Shown: piece after piece, positions 1-9,613 of the stretch
Layout of the letters: each line of letters begins with the position of its first letter
Numbering within the stretch: the first letter of the stretch is position 1
Notes under the pieces: model-generated
The model's input: the letters and a program-made list of their open reading frames with translations, nothing else
The model's database searches: none
What the model was told of the DNA's origin: nothing
Program-made: the position numbers and the translations under genes
Assembly: GCA_017307755.1 (NCBI GenBank)
Contig: JAFKGQ010000011.1
Location: forward strand, 372,001 to 436,000
From: Chitinophagaceae bacterium
GTDB taxonomy: Bacteria; Bacteroidota; Bacteroidia; Chitinophagales; Chitinophagaceae
DNA length: 64,000 nt
Direction of reading: 5' to 3'

Positions 1-2
1 GT

Positions 3-443
3 GCGCCTCTTCAACCACCGCAGCCGGGAGAGGATTTAGGAAAGTACCTGGAAGGCAGACAGGATTGTAATGTCGAAAAATCGATCGATTCCAACAACTG
101 TGTGTTGGTGAAATACCCGGACGGGCTCATCAAAAAGATTTGTGACGGAAAACTAACGGAAATAGTGACACCCGACGGCAAAAAACATACAGTAAGAGTC
201 TATCAGGTATATATGTACGTACCCAAATTACCGCCGCCTCAGGTCAGCAGCAGTGACCCCACCTATGTATGGCTCGCCAGCTTCAACGATGAGCTTCTAA
301 AGGATATTGAAAATCTCTTAAACAAGGACAAAGACCTGATCAATCAGTATCTACAACGGGAAGGCATTCAATGTCAAAAGGATGTTTTCCGGCAGGTGGA
401 GTACAGAATGACGTTCATGGAAAATTTTTTAATCACCAATTAG
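3..443 (+). CDS. Hypothetical protein, 5' end outside the window
   Basis: I do not recognise a family. The frame is open from base 3, so the gene starts before the window; an internal GTG at 102 is not a convincing start because the frame upstream of it reads as normal protein (a Pro/Gln-rich stretch, then residues such as GKYLEG and DCNVEKS). About 146 residues are visible. The visible part has several cysteines, a KYPDG..KK segment that looks like a short beta repeat followed by TPDGKKHTV, and a helical C-terminal third. It ends 6 nt before the next gene, so the two are probably co-transcribed. The function is unknown. Confidence 0.6.
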   Translation, partial: APLQPPQPGEDLGKYLEGRQDCNVEKSIDSNNCVLVKYPDGLIKKICDGKLTEIVTPDGKKHTVRVYQVYMYVPKLPPPQVSSSDPTYVWLASFNDELLKDIENLLNKDKDLINQYLQREGIQCQKDVFRQVEYRMTFMENFLITN

Positions 444-449
444 CGTTTT

Positions 450-1010
450 GTGGCTGGACCTTTTAAAAATACGATAGTCCTGTTATCAGCCTGTTGGATA
501 GGGTTCTCTGCCTGGGGGCAGAATGAGTCCGACAGCAGCAGAATGGCGGAAGCTAAACTGCAAAAGATCCTTTTAAAAACAGATCAGTCGTTTCAAAACA
601 AACGGTCAAAGGATACGACATTACAGTTGATCGAGCAGCTGGCAGTATATGACACAACGCTGAAGAAGGAACTCTATGGCTATTATACATTTGGAATGCA
701 ACACCGGAAAAAAACATTTGAATGGAACCTTTTTTCCAGCATGATCACCTTTTGGGTCGTAATTGCGTTGGTGTTTGCCGGCATCTCCTTTGCCGCCTTG
801 CAGTTTTATATGTATGTAAAAGAGAGGCAATATATGCTTCGAAGAAAGATAGAAATAAAAAATGATGATGCGCTGAATACGGCATTGGAAGCCAATTTAA
901 GCGGAATAAAGATCAGCTCGCCCGTGCTGGGGGTCATCATTCTCATCATATCCCTGTTGTTTTTCTATCTCTACCTGGTGTATGTATACCCTATACAGGA
1001 AACTTTCTAA
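450..1010 (+). CDS. Hypothetical membrane protein with signal peptide
   Basis: The 186-residue protein begins at a GTG directly after the previous stop. Residues 1-23 look like a signal peptide ending in AWGQ. A charged, helical periplasmic-type stretch follows (about 25-95), then two hydrophobic segments at roughly 97-120 and 156-182, separated by a basic segment (VKERQYMLRRKIEIK). This suggests a small inner-membrane protein with a periplasmic domain. No family was recognised. It sits 6 nt behind the partial gene and may belong to the same operon. The stop is followed by about 40 bp and then the convergent helicase gene. Confidence 0.6.
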   Translation: MAGPFKNTIVLLSACWIGFSAWGQNESDSSRMAEAKLQKILLKTDQSFQNKRSKDTTLQLIEQLAVYDTTLKKELYGYYTFGMQHRKKTFEWNLFSSMITFWVVIALVFAGISFAALQFYMYVKERQYMLRRKIEIKNDDALNTALEANLSGIKISSPVLGVIILIISLLFFYLYLVYVYPIQETF

Positions 1011-1049
1011 AATAAACCATTAGTCAGTCATGTTTTATGTAAAGTGCTT

Positions 1050-4000
1050 TTATACTGCATTAACTCCTTCAAAATACCCGCCCTTCACCTTGATCCCATC
1101 GATCAGCTCCCGGTACATCTCCGACCTCTCCAATGCCGCCGAATTCCCCAAAATGATCAGCTGATCCACCGCCCGGGAAATACTCACCAGCAGCTTCCTA
1201 TCCGTAACGGATACCTCATCCTCCGCTACGCTCTGGATCGTCCGTATCTGCCGGGCATCGCTGATCGTAGTGGAAAAGATGATGATCTTCCGTTCGTCGC
1301 CCTGGTAACGCTCCACGGTGTCGATGATAAGATCCTCATTGCCCGCCAGCCCGTCCTTCAAATGCTCTTTGATCGCCGCTATCTGCGCCCGGAAAGGCGT
1401 AATAATTCCGATATCCCCGGGTGCGACCGCTCCGGCGGCCACCAGCTCACCCGCAATGGTGGCGGCTATCAACGCCTCTTTTTCATTCCTTTTTGGACCG
1501 CCGTCCCCAGACGTCTCGATAAATAATACGCGGTGATGGGCATAGGAGTATAGGAAATGATCAGGTGGTAGTGTATATACAGGTCCCTGGATCTGCTGTG
1601 CCATAGCCCCGGCCTTTAGTTCCACCCGGTAATGTCTTCCAATGAGCGCAGCGATACTTTCATGCATCCTGTAATGGTCACGCAGCTGGCCATACGCTTC
1701 CACCCACTGCTTGTCGATGGCATTGCCCGTCAATCTTTCAAATAATGAGGTGCGGAGATCACGGATCCCCAGCTGATTGAGATACGCGCTGTCGATGCTG
1801 CACAGCCGGTCATCCTGGGTGATGACGGCCGGCAATTGTTTATGATCACCTATCAACACAAATTTATCAAACAATGCCAGCACGCTGCTAAGGACCGCCT
1901 CCGTCAACTGCGACGCTTCGTCGACGATGACTTCGCTGAATGGGATAAATTGCCGCAGCAATTGCCAGTTGTTGTGGAAGGTGGTTACGGTGCTGACAAA
2001 AACCTTATGCCCATCGATGACCTTCCGCCAGTCGTCAGGGTTATCACCCTGTATCTGCCGGGAGAAAAGGAAGTCGTCTTCCGTGTGCCGGCTGCCCAGA
2101 CGAAGATAAGGGACGGCCTCTCCCTGGCGGGGATGACGGAAATGTTCGCAGATCTTGTCCACCGCCTTGTTGGTAAAGGCCAGGACGACGATGGGCCTCT
2201 GCCGTACCTTAAGCTCCTCCCTGACATAGTTCACAAGGAAGGTGCTGGTCTTGCCCGTACCGGGAGGTCCCTGCAGTAAGTAATAGTCCCGTGCATCCAG
2301 GGCTTGCTGGATGGCCGTCTGCTGGATAAGGGTCAGCCCTTCTCCAACATACGTATGTTCTCTTACAAATACAGGCTGCTCATGTCCCAGCAACAGCTTC
2401 TTTTTCCGGGGACTGGCTGCCAGCACGTTAAAAAGACAGGAGACGGCGCTCCAATAATTCCTTTCGAAGATGTCGGGCTCCACCGCCCAATGGCTGTATG
2501 ATTTGATAAAATTATAGTCGGTCTGTTTGTTGTTGAGACAGACCACCAGGCTGTCCCGGTGGATCTCATCCAGGCTGCCTTTCAGGATATGATGGTGCAG
2601 GGCCTCATATTCGTCCTTTATTTTGGGGTAGAGGATCACGAGGTCGCCTTTTCTAAATGCATGGTCCATGTCCCGGGTGATCCGCAGACGTATATATCCC
2701 GTCCCTTCTTTTATTTCCACGGTCGCCAGGTCATAGATCACCCGGAAATCGTCTTCCTTACGTTGAGGAGTATCCAGCCACAGACCGGCGAACCCATTTG
2801 GCGCATCTTCCTCATCTTCCTTTAATTGATTACCCACTTTTGTATTGATAAATTCCCGGAGCAGAAAGGCCACCATCTCCTCATAATATTCGGTGGCGAT
2901 CCTCCCGGGCTGATAGAACAGCCTGAACTGGGCAAGGATGGTTTCCTTGAACTTAGCGAGTCCCGCCACCTGCTGATCCTTTATCCTGCGCAAGACAGAG
3001 AAATCCCTGCCGGCCAGCTGATAGATATGCTCCACGATCTCATTCCTCACTTGGAGTACTTCTCTTTTTTCCATATGCTCGCTGACAAGATTACGATAGG
3101 GGCTGTCGGGGCACTTGGAATAGAACACGGCGTTAAAACCTCTCCTGTCCTTACCGTAAGTGCTTTCCAGCATCATGTCATAACATACCACCTGCATCTT
3201 GTGATTGGGGAAGGCCAGCCGGTTGGGGTTGGGCAAAGGATGGCTGCCGCTCTTCAACTCGATGATATCCTGTGTGCGGGTGTCTTCGTTCTTACAAAGA
3301 AGGTCCAGACGGCCCTGCAGACCATAGTCAGTAGAAAAATACGTGGGCTCTATCCAGATATCTTTTCTGGACTCCCGCCGCACCAGCTCTTCAATGTTTG
3401 GTAAATGCTCCGTATGGATGGACCGGTGTATCGCCAGCATCTCTTTTCGTCCCAATTGAGCGGCCTTCATGGCGTGGAGCTTCATAGCCGCCCGGTAGAT
3501 AGCGTTCTTATCCTGTAAAGGGTCACGCACCAGTTCATCCAGATAATAGCCGATGATACTCCCTTTCAGCGCTGCTGCGCCCGTCAGATCGCTGACCAGA
3601 CGGTTTAAAAAGAACAGGTCGCTATTGGCCCCCTGGAAGGTATAACACTCGCCGATGTCCGTGGCATCCGTCAGGAAATCCGGCTCCAGGGTGAACAGGG
3701 TGTCAAAGGTCGTTTCATATTCATTGGCGCCCGTCTCAAGCGAACGGATGTGCTGGACATGGAGGACGGCCTCCTCTTTTAACCAGCTGCGAATGGCTGT
3801 ATAATCGTAATGTTCTTCTTTTCGAATGTGGATCTGTACTTCTTCCTCCAGGTCCTTTAGATCATAGGCCCGCAATATAAACCATGACCTTCCCTCTTTA
3901 TGGAGCATTTCCGTCCAGGATGAGCACAGCAGTCTGAGGTCCGTCAGTTTGGCGTAATTCCTTTTGGGATATAGCCGGGTGAAATGTCCTTCCCGAAAGC

Positions 4001-4352
4001 CGGCGTCCCTGGCCACTTCCAGCCCCGAAGAAAGAGATACCAGGTTTTTCATCAGCATGACACCCTGCTCAAGGGCCTTCTCATTCATCTTTTCCGTATC
4101 CCCTTCATTCACCAGCCTGCGGAAATTCTCCAGGTTACGCTGTTCCACATCCCGCATGGGCAGCGTTGCCAGCAGATACCTGAATCGGGCATAAAAATTA
4201 CGGAATACCATCTTCTCGTCGGAAGTGATGGACTTCACCAGCCTGTCGAAAAGCTTGGCAAGGGCCACCATCCGGGCAGGGAGGTTTGTCCCGGACCTAC
4301 GGATCATTTCCAGCTCGGATAGGTATTGTTCGGCTTTGACGGAGTCTAACAT
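1050..4352 (-). CDS. Dna2-like superfamily 1 helicase with PD-(D/E)XK nuclease domain
   Basis: This protein of about 1100 residues joins a nuclease and a helicase. Near residues 345-390 are the PD-(D/E)XK signatures GRLDLL, IIELKSG and a following MQVVCYD, as in Cas4/Dna2-type nucleases. The helicase half has Walker A (QGPPGTGKT, Lys about 701), Walker B with VDEASQ, motif III GDHKQLPAV, motif V with ERYQGDE and motif VI SISRAVDQL, typical of the Dna2/Upf1-like SF1 group. The predicted role is DNA end or flap processing in repair or recombination. I prefer the ATG at 4352 over a TTG at 4379. Similar long proteins occur widely in Bacteroidota, so this is probably a housekeeping gene rather than a defence gene; that last point is from memory. 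Confidence 0.88.
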   Translation of the reverse strand: MLDSVKAEQYLSELEMIRRSGTNLPARMVALAKLFDRLVKSITSDEKMVFRNFYARFRYLLATLPMRDVEQRNLENFRRLVNEGDTEKMNEKALEQGVMLMKNLVSLSSGLEVARDAGFREGHFTRLYPKRNYAKLTDLRLLCSSWTEMLHKEGRSWFILRAYDLKDLEEEVQIHIRKEEHYDYTAIRSWLKEEAVLHVQHIRSLETGANEYETTFDTLFTLEPDFLTDATDIGECYTFQGANSDLFFLNRLVSDLTGAAALKGSIIGYYLDELVRDPLQDKNAIYRAAMKLHAMKAAQLGRKEMLAIHRSIHTEHLPNIEELVRRESRKDIWIEPTYFSTDYGLQGRLDLLCKNEDTRTQDIIELKSGSHPLPNPNRLAFPNHKMQVVCYDMMLESTYGKDRRGFNAVFYSKCPDSPYRNLVSEHMEKREVLQVRNEIVEHIYQLAGRDFSVLRRIKDQQVAGLAKFKETILAQFRLFYQPGRIATEYYEEMVAFLLREFINTKVGNQLKEDEEDAPNGFAGLWLDTPQRKEDDFRVIYDLATVEIKEGTGYIRLRITRDMDHAFRKGDLVILYPKIKDEYEALHHHILKGSLDEIHRDSLVVCLNNKQTDYNFIKSYSHWAVEPDIFERNYWSAVSCLFNVLAASPRKKKLLLGHEQPVFVREHTYVGEGLTLIQQTAIQQALDARDYYLLQGPPGTGKTSTFLVNYVREELKVRQRPIVVLAFTNKAVDKICEHFRHPRQGEAVPYLRLGSRHTEDDFLFSRQIQGDNPDDWRKVIDGHKVFVSTVTTFHNNWQLLRQFIPFSEVIVDEASQLTEAVLSSVLALFDKFVLIGDHKQLPAVITQDDRLCSIDSAYLNQLGIRDLRTSLFERLTGNAIDKQWVEAYGQLRDHYRMHESIAALIGRHYRVELKAGAMAQQIQGPVYTLPPDHFLYSYAHHRVLFIETSGDGGPKRNEKEALIAATIAGELVAAGAVAPGDIGIITPFRAQIAAIKEHLKDGLAGNEDLIIDTVERYQGDERKIIIFSTTISDARQIRTIQSVAEDEVSVTDRKLLVSISRAVDQLIILGNSAALERSEMYRELIDGIKVKGGYFEGVNAV

Positions 4353-4459
4353 AGCGGTGGGACCGGTTTGAAAGAGCAAACTTAATCAAACCTCACGACT
4401 CGGCACGGCATTTTGGAAATATGGGTATTTTTCCCGTAGTACAGCCGTTCCTCTCAATA

Positions 4460-4467
4460 TATTTTTG
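4460..4467 (+). promoter_or_regulatory. Bacteroidota-type -7 element (TATTTTTG)
   Basis: TATTTTTG fits the TAnnTTTG -7 consensus of the Bacteroidota primary sigma factor and lies 28 nt before the ATG at 4496. No clear TTTG -33 element sits at the usual spacing. It is the likely promoter of the 4496-8966 gene run. Confidence 0.45.
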
Positions 4468-4495
4468 GACACCACTATTCACCTAATACTTTACC

Positions 4496-6832
4496 ATGCA
4501 TCTACCAAAACGCCTCTGCTTCTTAGCAATTATTTTGTCAATATGCTATCGGCTACCGGCACAGACCGTCACTTTTGACGCATCCGGCAAGTTGAAGCAG
4601 ATCTCCGCCCCCAACAATAGATTGATAGACTTTGATATCAACAGCTTGGACAACACCAATAAAGAGATCAAAAAAAAGGCAAGGGGTGTGCTTGTTCAAA
4701 AAATAGATGAAAGTATTAAGATATTGAGGTCCAACACTTATAAGCAATCCATCCACCAATTGTTCATGGTCCTTTGGGGAAATGACATGACCCGTATCCT
4801 CAATTATCTCACCAGTGTCAGAGAAGCCCTGATCAAACAGGATATCCGTCTTTTATCCGGGACATTGGCCCATGCAATTGCCGGCCCCATAAGAGACAAC
4901 CTACTCGATTTACCTTCTGTTTTTCAAACCGACTTCGATACACATCAACTGACGCAAATAAGCCTGAAAAAAACAAACCCTTTTAATTCCTTCGTCGTAG
5001 ACTATTACAACAATACCATCGACCTCATTCCCCCCGGCCTCACGCTGGAAATAAAGCTTAAAGAAACCGACTATCTCCTATCGCATCTTTCCAGGGTTTC
5101 CGCTCTCTTAAAAGAAGGTAGAAAACTGGGCAAATTCGATGGCGGTTATTTCAGCCGTATTTCCTCTTTTGGTCAAAACCCTGATGTTGAACTGCTCAAT
5201 ATCATCAAAAGACTCAACAACGACTGGTTTAAGGAGTGGTTTTGGTTCAGAGGAGGTGTTATTACTCTAAATCCGCTGGATTTTACTACCGCCGAATTTA
5301 TTGCCGGTCATCCTGATCATGATCTCGTAAAAGCGGGCCTATTCAACGAATATATCGACACCATCCTCAGCCGGCAGCTGCGGTACGATACGGTAGGGAG
5401 ATATAAAGATTTTATTGAAAAAATAAAGCTGAAAGGCGGTGGCGCGGATCTTTTCAGTTTCAGGGATAAGAATGATTCATTGGAAGAATTGAATAAAGAA
5501 AAAAGGGATGCCCTGCTGATCACAAAAAAAGTATTGAACAAGGTGGTCATACCTGCTTCTGGTGATTTCTTCAATTACTCCGCGGTGACAGACATTACAT
5601 ATAAAAATGACAAAGAAGATCTGAAAAAGGCCCTGCATACAAATGAGAAAAAGGTCATCGCCTTACACAACATCATACAAGGGCGTACCGCCGGATTGGT
5701 GGAGACGAATAAGGCAAGCGACGACAACTCTGCTTTTCAGCAAGGTTTTGACACAGTGGCCTCCCAATTGGGAAGCTTAGCCGCCATAGTGGCAAAATTT
5801 AGCCCCTATGCATCCGTATTGGACTTTTTTTCCCCTCCGGTCACTTACCTAAGATCGACGATTCCATTCAATCTGGCAGTCCCTCAGCCGGAGGGAGTAG
5901 CCAGAGTTCGCATGACGACATTGGATCTGGGTCCGGATTTGTTGACGATGACCTACAATCCATCGGATGCTACCATGTTCAAAGACCGGTTAATCCAGCT
6001 GCTGCCGGCTGCTTATCTCGACAGGGACCTGTTAAATAGGATATTCCCCGATGAAGAGGATATCCCGTTACGGGATATCACAACGCCGGCACAAAAAAAT
6101 GCTCTGCAGGAAAAATTCCAGCGGTATCTCACCGAGCTCATGACTAGCCAGATAAACAGTCTCCAATCAGACAGCCTGCTGATCACTCAACTCATACAGG
6201 TCTACAATCAATCTACACTGCCTGAGACAGACAAACTGGAGCCGGCTACCGACGACACTCCATTATATTATACAAAACTATTGGAAACGCAAACCTCTGA
6301 TGATGCGGTGGAAAAAAGCGTGGTGATCTACACGCAAAAGAATAAAGACACGACACAAGTGGCAAAATTTTCCTATAAGATAGGCAAAAACTATCCCTTC
6401 AAGCTGGGGGCAGGCGTTGCATATACGTTAAATTCCTATGACCAGAGCACTGTCCGGCAGGAGAATGGTCAGTTAAGCATCGTGAATAATGTAAGACAAT
6501 ACCGTCTGATCGTAGGAGCTCACTTCTATTTTTGCAAGGGGCTTTTCAACCAGGACAATAGTCCCTGGAAATGGGCTGAGCGTAACTCCTTTTTTGTAGG
6601 AGTTGGTATCCCGGACCCTTTAGGCAACCTATACTTCGCCTTCAGCCATGACATTGTGCCGGGTTTAAAGATCTCGTTGGGCGCTCATGTGGCCAAGAGC
6701 AACAGGTACTTTATTCAAAACAATACCATCATAGAAGAAAAACTCCGGTATAAGGTCGCGGGGCCGTTTGTCGCCATTACTTTAGACCCGACAAGCGTAT
6801 TGAATGTTCTGAATATCTTTAAAAAGCAATAA
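4496..6832 (+). CDS. Large secreted protein with possible outer-membrane C-terminal domain
   Basis: This 778-residue protein has a clear signal peptide (ends LPAQ, about residue 23) and no recognised family. The first 500 residues are mostly helical and charged. The last 150 or so residues alternate aromatic and polar residues in short strands (YPFKLGAGVAYTLNSY, YRLIVGAHFYF, NSFFVGVGIP, KISLGAHVA), which suggests a beta-barrel or beta-sandwich at the outer membrane. It is first in a cassette: the next gene starts 2 nt after its stop, and a lipoprotein protease follows, so the three products probably act together at the cell envelope. The function is unknown. Confidence 0.7.
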   Translation: MHLPKRLCFLAIILSICYRLPAQTVTFDASGKLKQISAPNNRLIDFDINSLDNTNKEIKKKARGVLVQKIDESIKILRSNTYKQSIHQLFMVLWGNDMTRILNYLTSVREALIKQDIRLLSGTLAHAIAGPIRDNLLDLPSVFQTDFDTHQLTQISLKKTNPFNSFVVDYYNNTIDLIPPGLTLEIKLKETDYLLSHLSRVSALLKEGRKLGKFDGGYFSRISSFGQNPDVELLNIIKRLNNDWFKEWFWFRGGVITLNPLDFTTAEFIAGHPDHDLVKAGLFNEYIDTILSRQLRYDTVGRYKDFIEKIKLKGGGADLFSFRDKNDSLEELNKEKRDALLITKKVLNKVVIPASGDFFNYSAVTDITYKNDKEDLKKALHTNEKKVIALHNIIQGRTAGLVETNKASDDNSAFQQGFDTVASQLGSLAAIVAKFSPYASVLDFFSPPVTYLRSTIPFNLAVPQPEGVARVRMTTLDLGPDLLTMTYNPSDATMFKDRLIQLLPAAYLDRDLLNRIFPDEEDIPLRDITTPAQKNALQEKFQRYLTELMTSQINSLQSDSLLITQLIQVYNQSTLPETDKLEPATDDTPLYYTKLLETQTSDDAVEKSVVIYTQKNKDTTQVAKFSYKIGKNYPFKLGAGVAYTLNSYDQSTVRQENGQLSIVNNVRQYRLIVGAHFYFCKGLFNQDNSPWKWAERNSFFVGVGIPDPLGNLYFAFSHDIVPGLKISLGAHVAKSNRYFIQNNTIIEEKLRYKVAGPFVAITLDPTSVLNVLNIFKKQ

Positions 6833-6834
6833 CC

Positions 6835-7815
6835 ATGAAGCATATAGCCGTCATCATCATCAGTCTTATCTTCCTTGCTGACTGTAGCAAGAGAGGGATT
6901 GAGGCGGAAAAATTATACGTAAGAGGGAGGTTATTCCTGCTGGACACTGTGACGCGGACCAGCAAGGGCATCCCCCTGTCACATCGTGGGGTCACATTGG
7001 CCCGGGGGACTACGGACAGTCTTAATTTCCTGTATTCCGACACAACAGATGACAATGGATATTTTGTATTCACGATCCTCGTTGATGATCAAAAGGAAAG
7101 CTTTACGGTAAGGTTTGAAGACACCATAGGAGGCTATTATTACAAAGGCTCCGCCAAGGCTCCTGTCTCCAGCGATACGGTGGTCCTTATCGCCACCCTG
7201 GACACAACTAAACAGAATGGCTTTATCATCAGACTGGTGGATGAGCAAGGACAACCTTTACCTGCTGCCACATTCAGAATATATAATAACGAGGCGCTTG
7301 CCCTTCGCAACGATTCGACGGGGGCGGGTTTGGTACAGACATCCCCCGTAGATGTATATGGAAGAGTTTACAAGTTCAATTTACCGGAAGGAAACTATTA
7401 TCTCAACGCTGAAAAAAAAGTAGATACACTTGTCTATCAGCGTCTGGCAAAAAAAATATATACCCATACGCTTGGTTTTTTCAACGATACGATGGTCCTT
7501 CCGCGAAAGGTGGCGGCAGACACCAATGGGTTTGTCATTACGGTGGAAGACTCGCTAGGAGGAGCCATCCCCGCAGCCAGCGTCAACTTATATACCAGCA
7601 AATTACTGGCTTTAAGTAATGATCCCACCGGCGCCATTGAAAGTTTTACTTCGGACACGAGGGGTGTCATCAAAAAGAAAAACCTTCCTTCCGGCAATTA
7701 TTATTTAAGCGCAAGAAAAAGTGCGGACACCGTCACCTATCTGCGGTTGGCCAGACCGATCATCGTACCGCCGCGAGGGCTTTTGACGGACACCTTGACG
7801 CTGCTGAAAAAATAA
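6835..7815 (+). CDS. Lipoprotein with two prealbumin/CNA-B-like repeats
   Basis: The N-terminus is a type II signal peptide with lipobox LADC (Cys about 17), so this 326-residue protein is probably lipidated. After a first beta domain it holds two related repeats of about 100 residues, beginning NGFIIRLVDEQGQPLPAA and NGFVITVEDSLGGAIPAA, each ending with LP.GNYYL.A.K..DT..Y.RLA. The pattern of a G-x-P-(I/L)-x-A-A turn and a LPxGNYYL strand is that of carboxypeptidase-regulatory or SpaA/CNA-B-like folds, which act as structural or binding modules. It starts 2 nt after the preceding stop, which implies translational coupling with that large secreted protein. Confidence 0.72.
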   Translation: MKHIAVIIISLIFLADCSKRGIEAEKLYVRGRLFLLDTVTRTSKGIPLSHRGVTLARGTTDSLNFLYSDTTDDNGYFVFTILVDDQKESFTVRFEDTIGGYYYKGSAKAPVSSDTVVLIATLDTTKQNGFIIRLVDEQGQPLPAATFRIYNNEALALRNDSTGAGLVQTSPVDVYGRVYKFNLPEGNYYLNAEKKVDTLVYQRLAKKIYTHTLGFFNDTMVLPRKVAADTNGFVITVEDSLGGAIPAASVNLYTSKLLALSNDPTGAIESFTSDTRGVIKKKNLPSGNYYLSARKSADTVTYLRLARPIIVPPRGLLTDTLTLLKK

Positions 7816-7844
7816 CACCTATTCATCAATCACAAACCTTCGAT

Positions 7845-8966
7845 ATGCACCCAGGACAAAACGCTCTTTACATCCTCATTATTCTGCTGATGGCCTGTAA
7901 TTCACCAGAACAACGCTCCACAGAGCCTAAGACAGCCGACACATTGTCTCTCGCAGACGTTCGTATCGATCGGTATCCGCTGCCGATCAAAAATATTGAC
8001 AGTCTGAAAGGCATCAACCTGAATGCCGCAGATTACCTCAAGGCAGTGTCAGGATATGACTCGATGATCGATGTGGTCGAGAAGGATACGACGATCCCAT
8101 TGCTGGCAAGACGTCGAAAAGTATATGATCTAAAATCTCTTTTGGGCAGGCTAAAAGACCATGCTTATATTTCAAAAATGGAAACCATCTGCGGAGATGT
8201 AGATCATATGGTCGACATTGCAACCTATAATGGAGAACGGGGAGTACCCCGGGATTTTGTCCTGAATACGGGAAGGTCGGTAGGGATGATCAGATGGAAC
8301 AACGATTTTAGGGGAGATTTTGGTGGGGCTGGCAGCGACGAGGGCGATGTCAGGGGCGTCCATTGGGGGTCAGGGTCTCTGATCGGGGATGATCTCTTTC
8401 TCACTGCCGGACACTGTTTTTTTCCAATGGTCAATGGCTGGAAGACACCTGTCAAAAATGGAAGGGCTTTATCCAGTAAGGAGGTGGCCAGGTATATGAA
8501 TGTGATCTTCAATTACCAATTGGATCCTGCTACCCATGGGATCAGCGGTGACACTATGTCATTTCCCATCGTTGCATTGGTGGAATACGACAGTTCGCTG
8601 GATTATGCTATTGTCAGACTAGGGACGGGCCATGACGGTCAGCTGGCAGGAAACCTATTCGGGAAATTAAAAGTTGTCGATTCCAGCTACCAGAATAGAA
8701 CAGACACACTTTGCATCATCCAACATCCGCAAGGCAAACCTAAAAAGGTCGACAGCGGGCCTTTATATTATTTTGATGATGCGCATTTATTCTATAACCA
8801 CATCGATACGGAAGGAGGGTCTTCAGGAGCGCCGGTGATCAATTATTCCTCAGGGCTCATTGAGGGCATACATGTAGAAGGAGGCTGCAGCAGGACCAGC
8901 GGCAGCAATGAAGCTGTAAGGATACAGCTGATAGAGAAAAAGTCGAAGATTCTGAACAAGCTTTAA
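7845..8966 (+). CDS. Trypsin-like serine protease, lipoprotein
   Basis: This 373-residue protein has a lipoprotein signal (LLMAC, Cys18) and a chymotrypsin-fold protease domain. The catalytic triad is visible: His190 in LTAGHC, Asp254 in SLDYAIVRL and Ser327 in GGSSGAP. The arrangement resembles the glutamyl-endopeptidase / V8-like bacterial S1 group. About 150 residues precede the catalytic domain and may be a pro-region. The protein should sit anchored in the envelope and cut proteins there. It is the third gene of the cassette from 4496. The ATG at 7845 follows an AAACCTT box (7834-7840) instead of a Shine-Dalgarno site. The last 4 nt overlap the convergent amidase gene. Confidence 0.85.
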   Translation: MHPGQNALYILIILLMACNSPEQRSTEPKTADTLSLADVRIDRYPLPIKNIDSLKGINLNAADYLKAVSGYDSMIDVVEKDTTIPLLARRRKVYDLKSLLGRLKDHAYISKMETICGDVDHMVDIATYNGERGVPRDFVLNTGRSVGMIRWNNDFRGDFGGAGSDEGDVRGVHWGSGSLIGDDLFLTAGHCFFPMVNGWKTPVKNGRALSSKEVARYMNVIFNYQLDPATHGISGDTMSFPIVALVEYDSSLDYAIVRLGTGHDGQLAGNLFGKLKVVDSSYQNRTDTLCIIQHPQGKPKKVDSGPLYYFDDAHLFYNHIDTEGGSSGAPVINYSSGLIEGIHVEGGCSRTSGSNEAVRIQLIEKKSKILNKL

Positions 8967-9523
8967 GGATGCTCTCCCGGATGCCGTGCCACCAGCAGGT
9001 CCTTCACCGCCTGTATAACCGCCGGTTTCTTTACATTCTTTCCGGGGCATACATGAGTAGTAAGGGGGTCTTCCTTGTGCAGCTTCATCGTAGCCGGATC
9101 AAGCCCGAGCACCGCGCTCAGCGTCGCTATGGCAGCCACGGCATTATCCCTGACGGCAGCTCCCCTGCCGCTGTTAAAGGGCTCCGTCGCATAGTTGCCC
9201 AACATCTCTACCCCAAGCGCCAGCTTATTCCAGGAGGGAGAATGTACGCCCGACATGGTCAGGGGGGTGAAGACCCAGATCTTCCGATCGTCTATGAACA
9301 GGTGGGGGCCTGCGCTCCAATGCTGCTCATCACGATAGTATTCCACAAACCCCTTCATACTTTGCTGGGTAAACCCGTTGGGTCTGTCCGCCAGATTTGG
9401 CTCTGCCGTATTATGAAGGACGATAAATGAAGGGCGCCAGGCGTTCCATGTAAGGGAGTGACAATAGGTGTCGAAAGCGTCCGTGGTAAAGGACAGTCCG
9501 ACGATGGGCTTCCATGTTGGCAT
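8963..9523 (-). CDS. N-acetylmuramoyl-L-alanine amidase (Amidase_2/PGRP fold)
   Basis: The 186-residue protein fits the zinc amidases of the PGRP/Amidase_2 family, which cut the bond between N-acetylmuramic acid and L-alanine in peptidoglycan. Zinc-site residues can be read as His in VLHNTAEP and His/Cys in TTHVCPGK, with the middle of the fold in SAGPHLFIDD and LGVEMLGNY. It has no visible signal peptide, which is unusual for a housekeeping amidase and more like phage endolysins or contact-dependent effectors. No phage genes are nearby. Its 3' end overlaps the convergent protease gene by 4 nt. Confidence 0.82.
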   Translation of the reverse strand: MPTWKPIVGLSFTTDAFDTYCHSLTWNAWRPSFIVLHNTAEPNLADRPNGFTQQSMKGFVEYYRDEQHWSAGPHLFIDDRKIWVFTPLTMSGVHSPSWNKLALGVEMLGNYATEPFNSGRGAAVRDNAVAAIATLSAVLGLDPATMKLHKEDPLTTHVCPGKNVKKPAVIQAVKDLLVARHPGEHP

Positions 9524-9613
9524 AAGATAAGTGATTGATGAACTATAAAGCTACCAACTTAACCACATATTCGCCCCCGTAAAAACACCCGACTTTGACG
9601 AACCGAAGGTTTG

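Noticed and set aside
1050..4352. Helicase-nuclease as the core of a defence island
   Set aside because: No methylase, toxin or other defence gene is adjacent, and similar proteins are widespread in Bacteroidota chromosomes.
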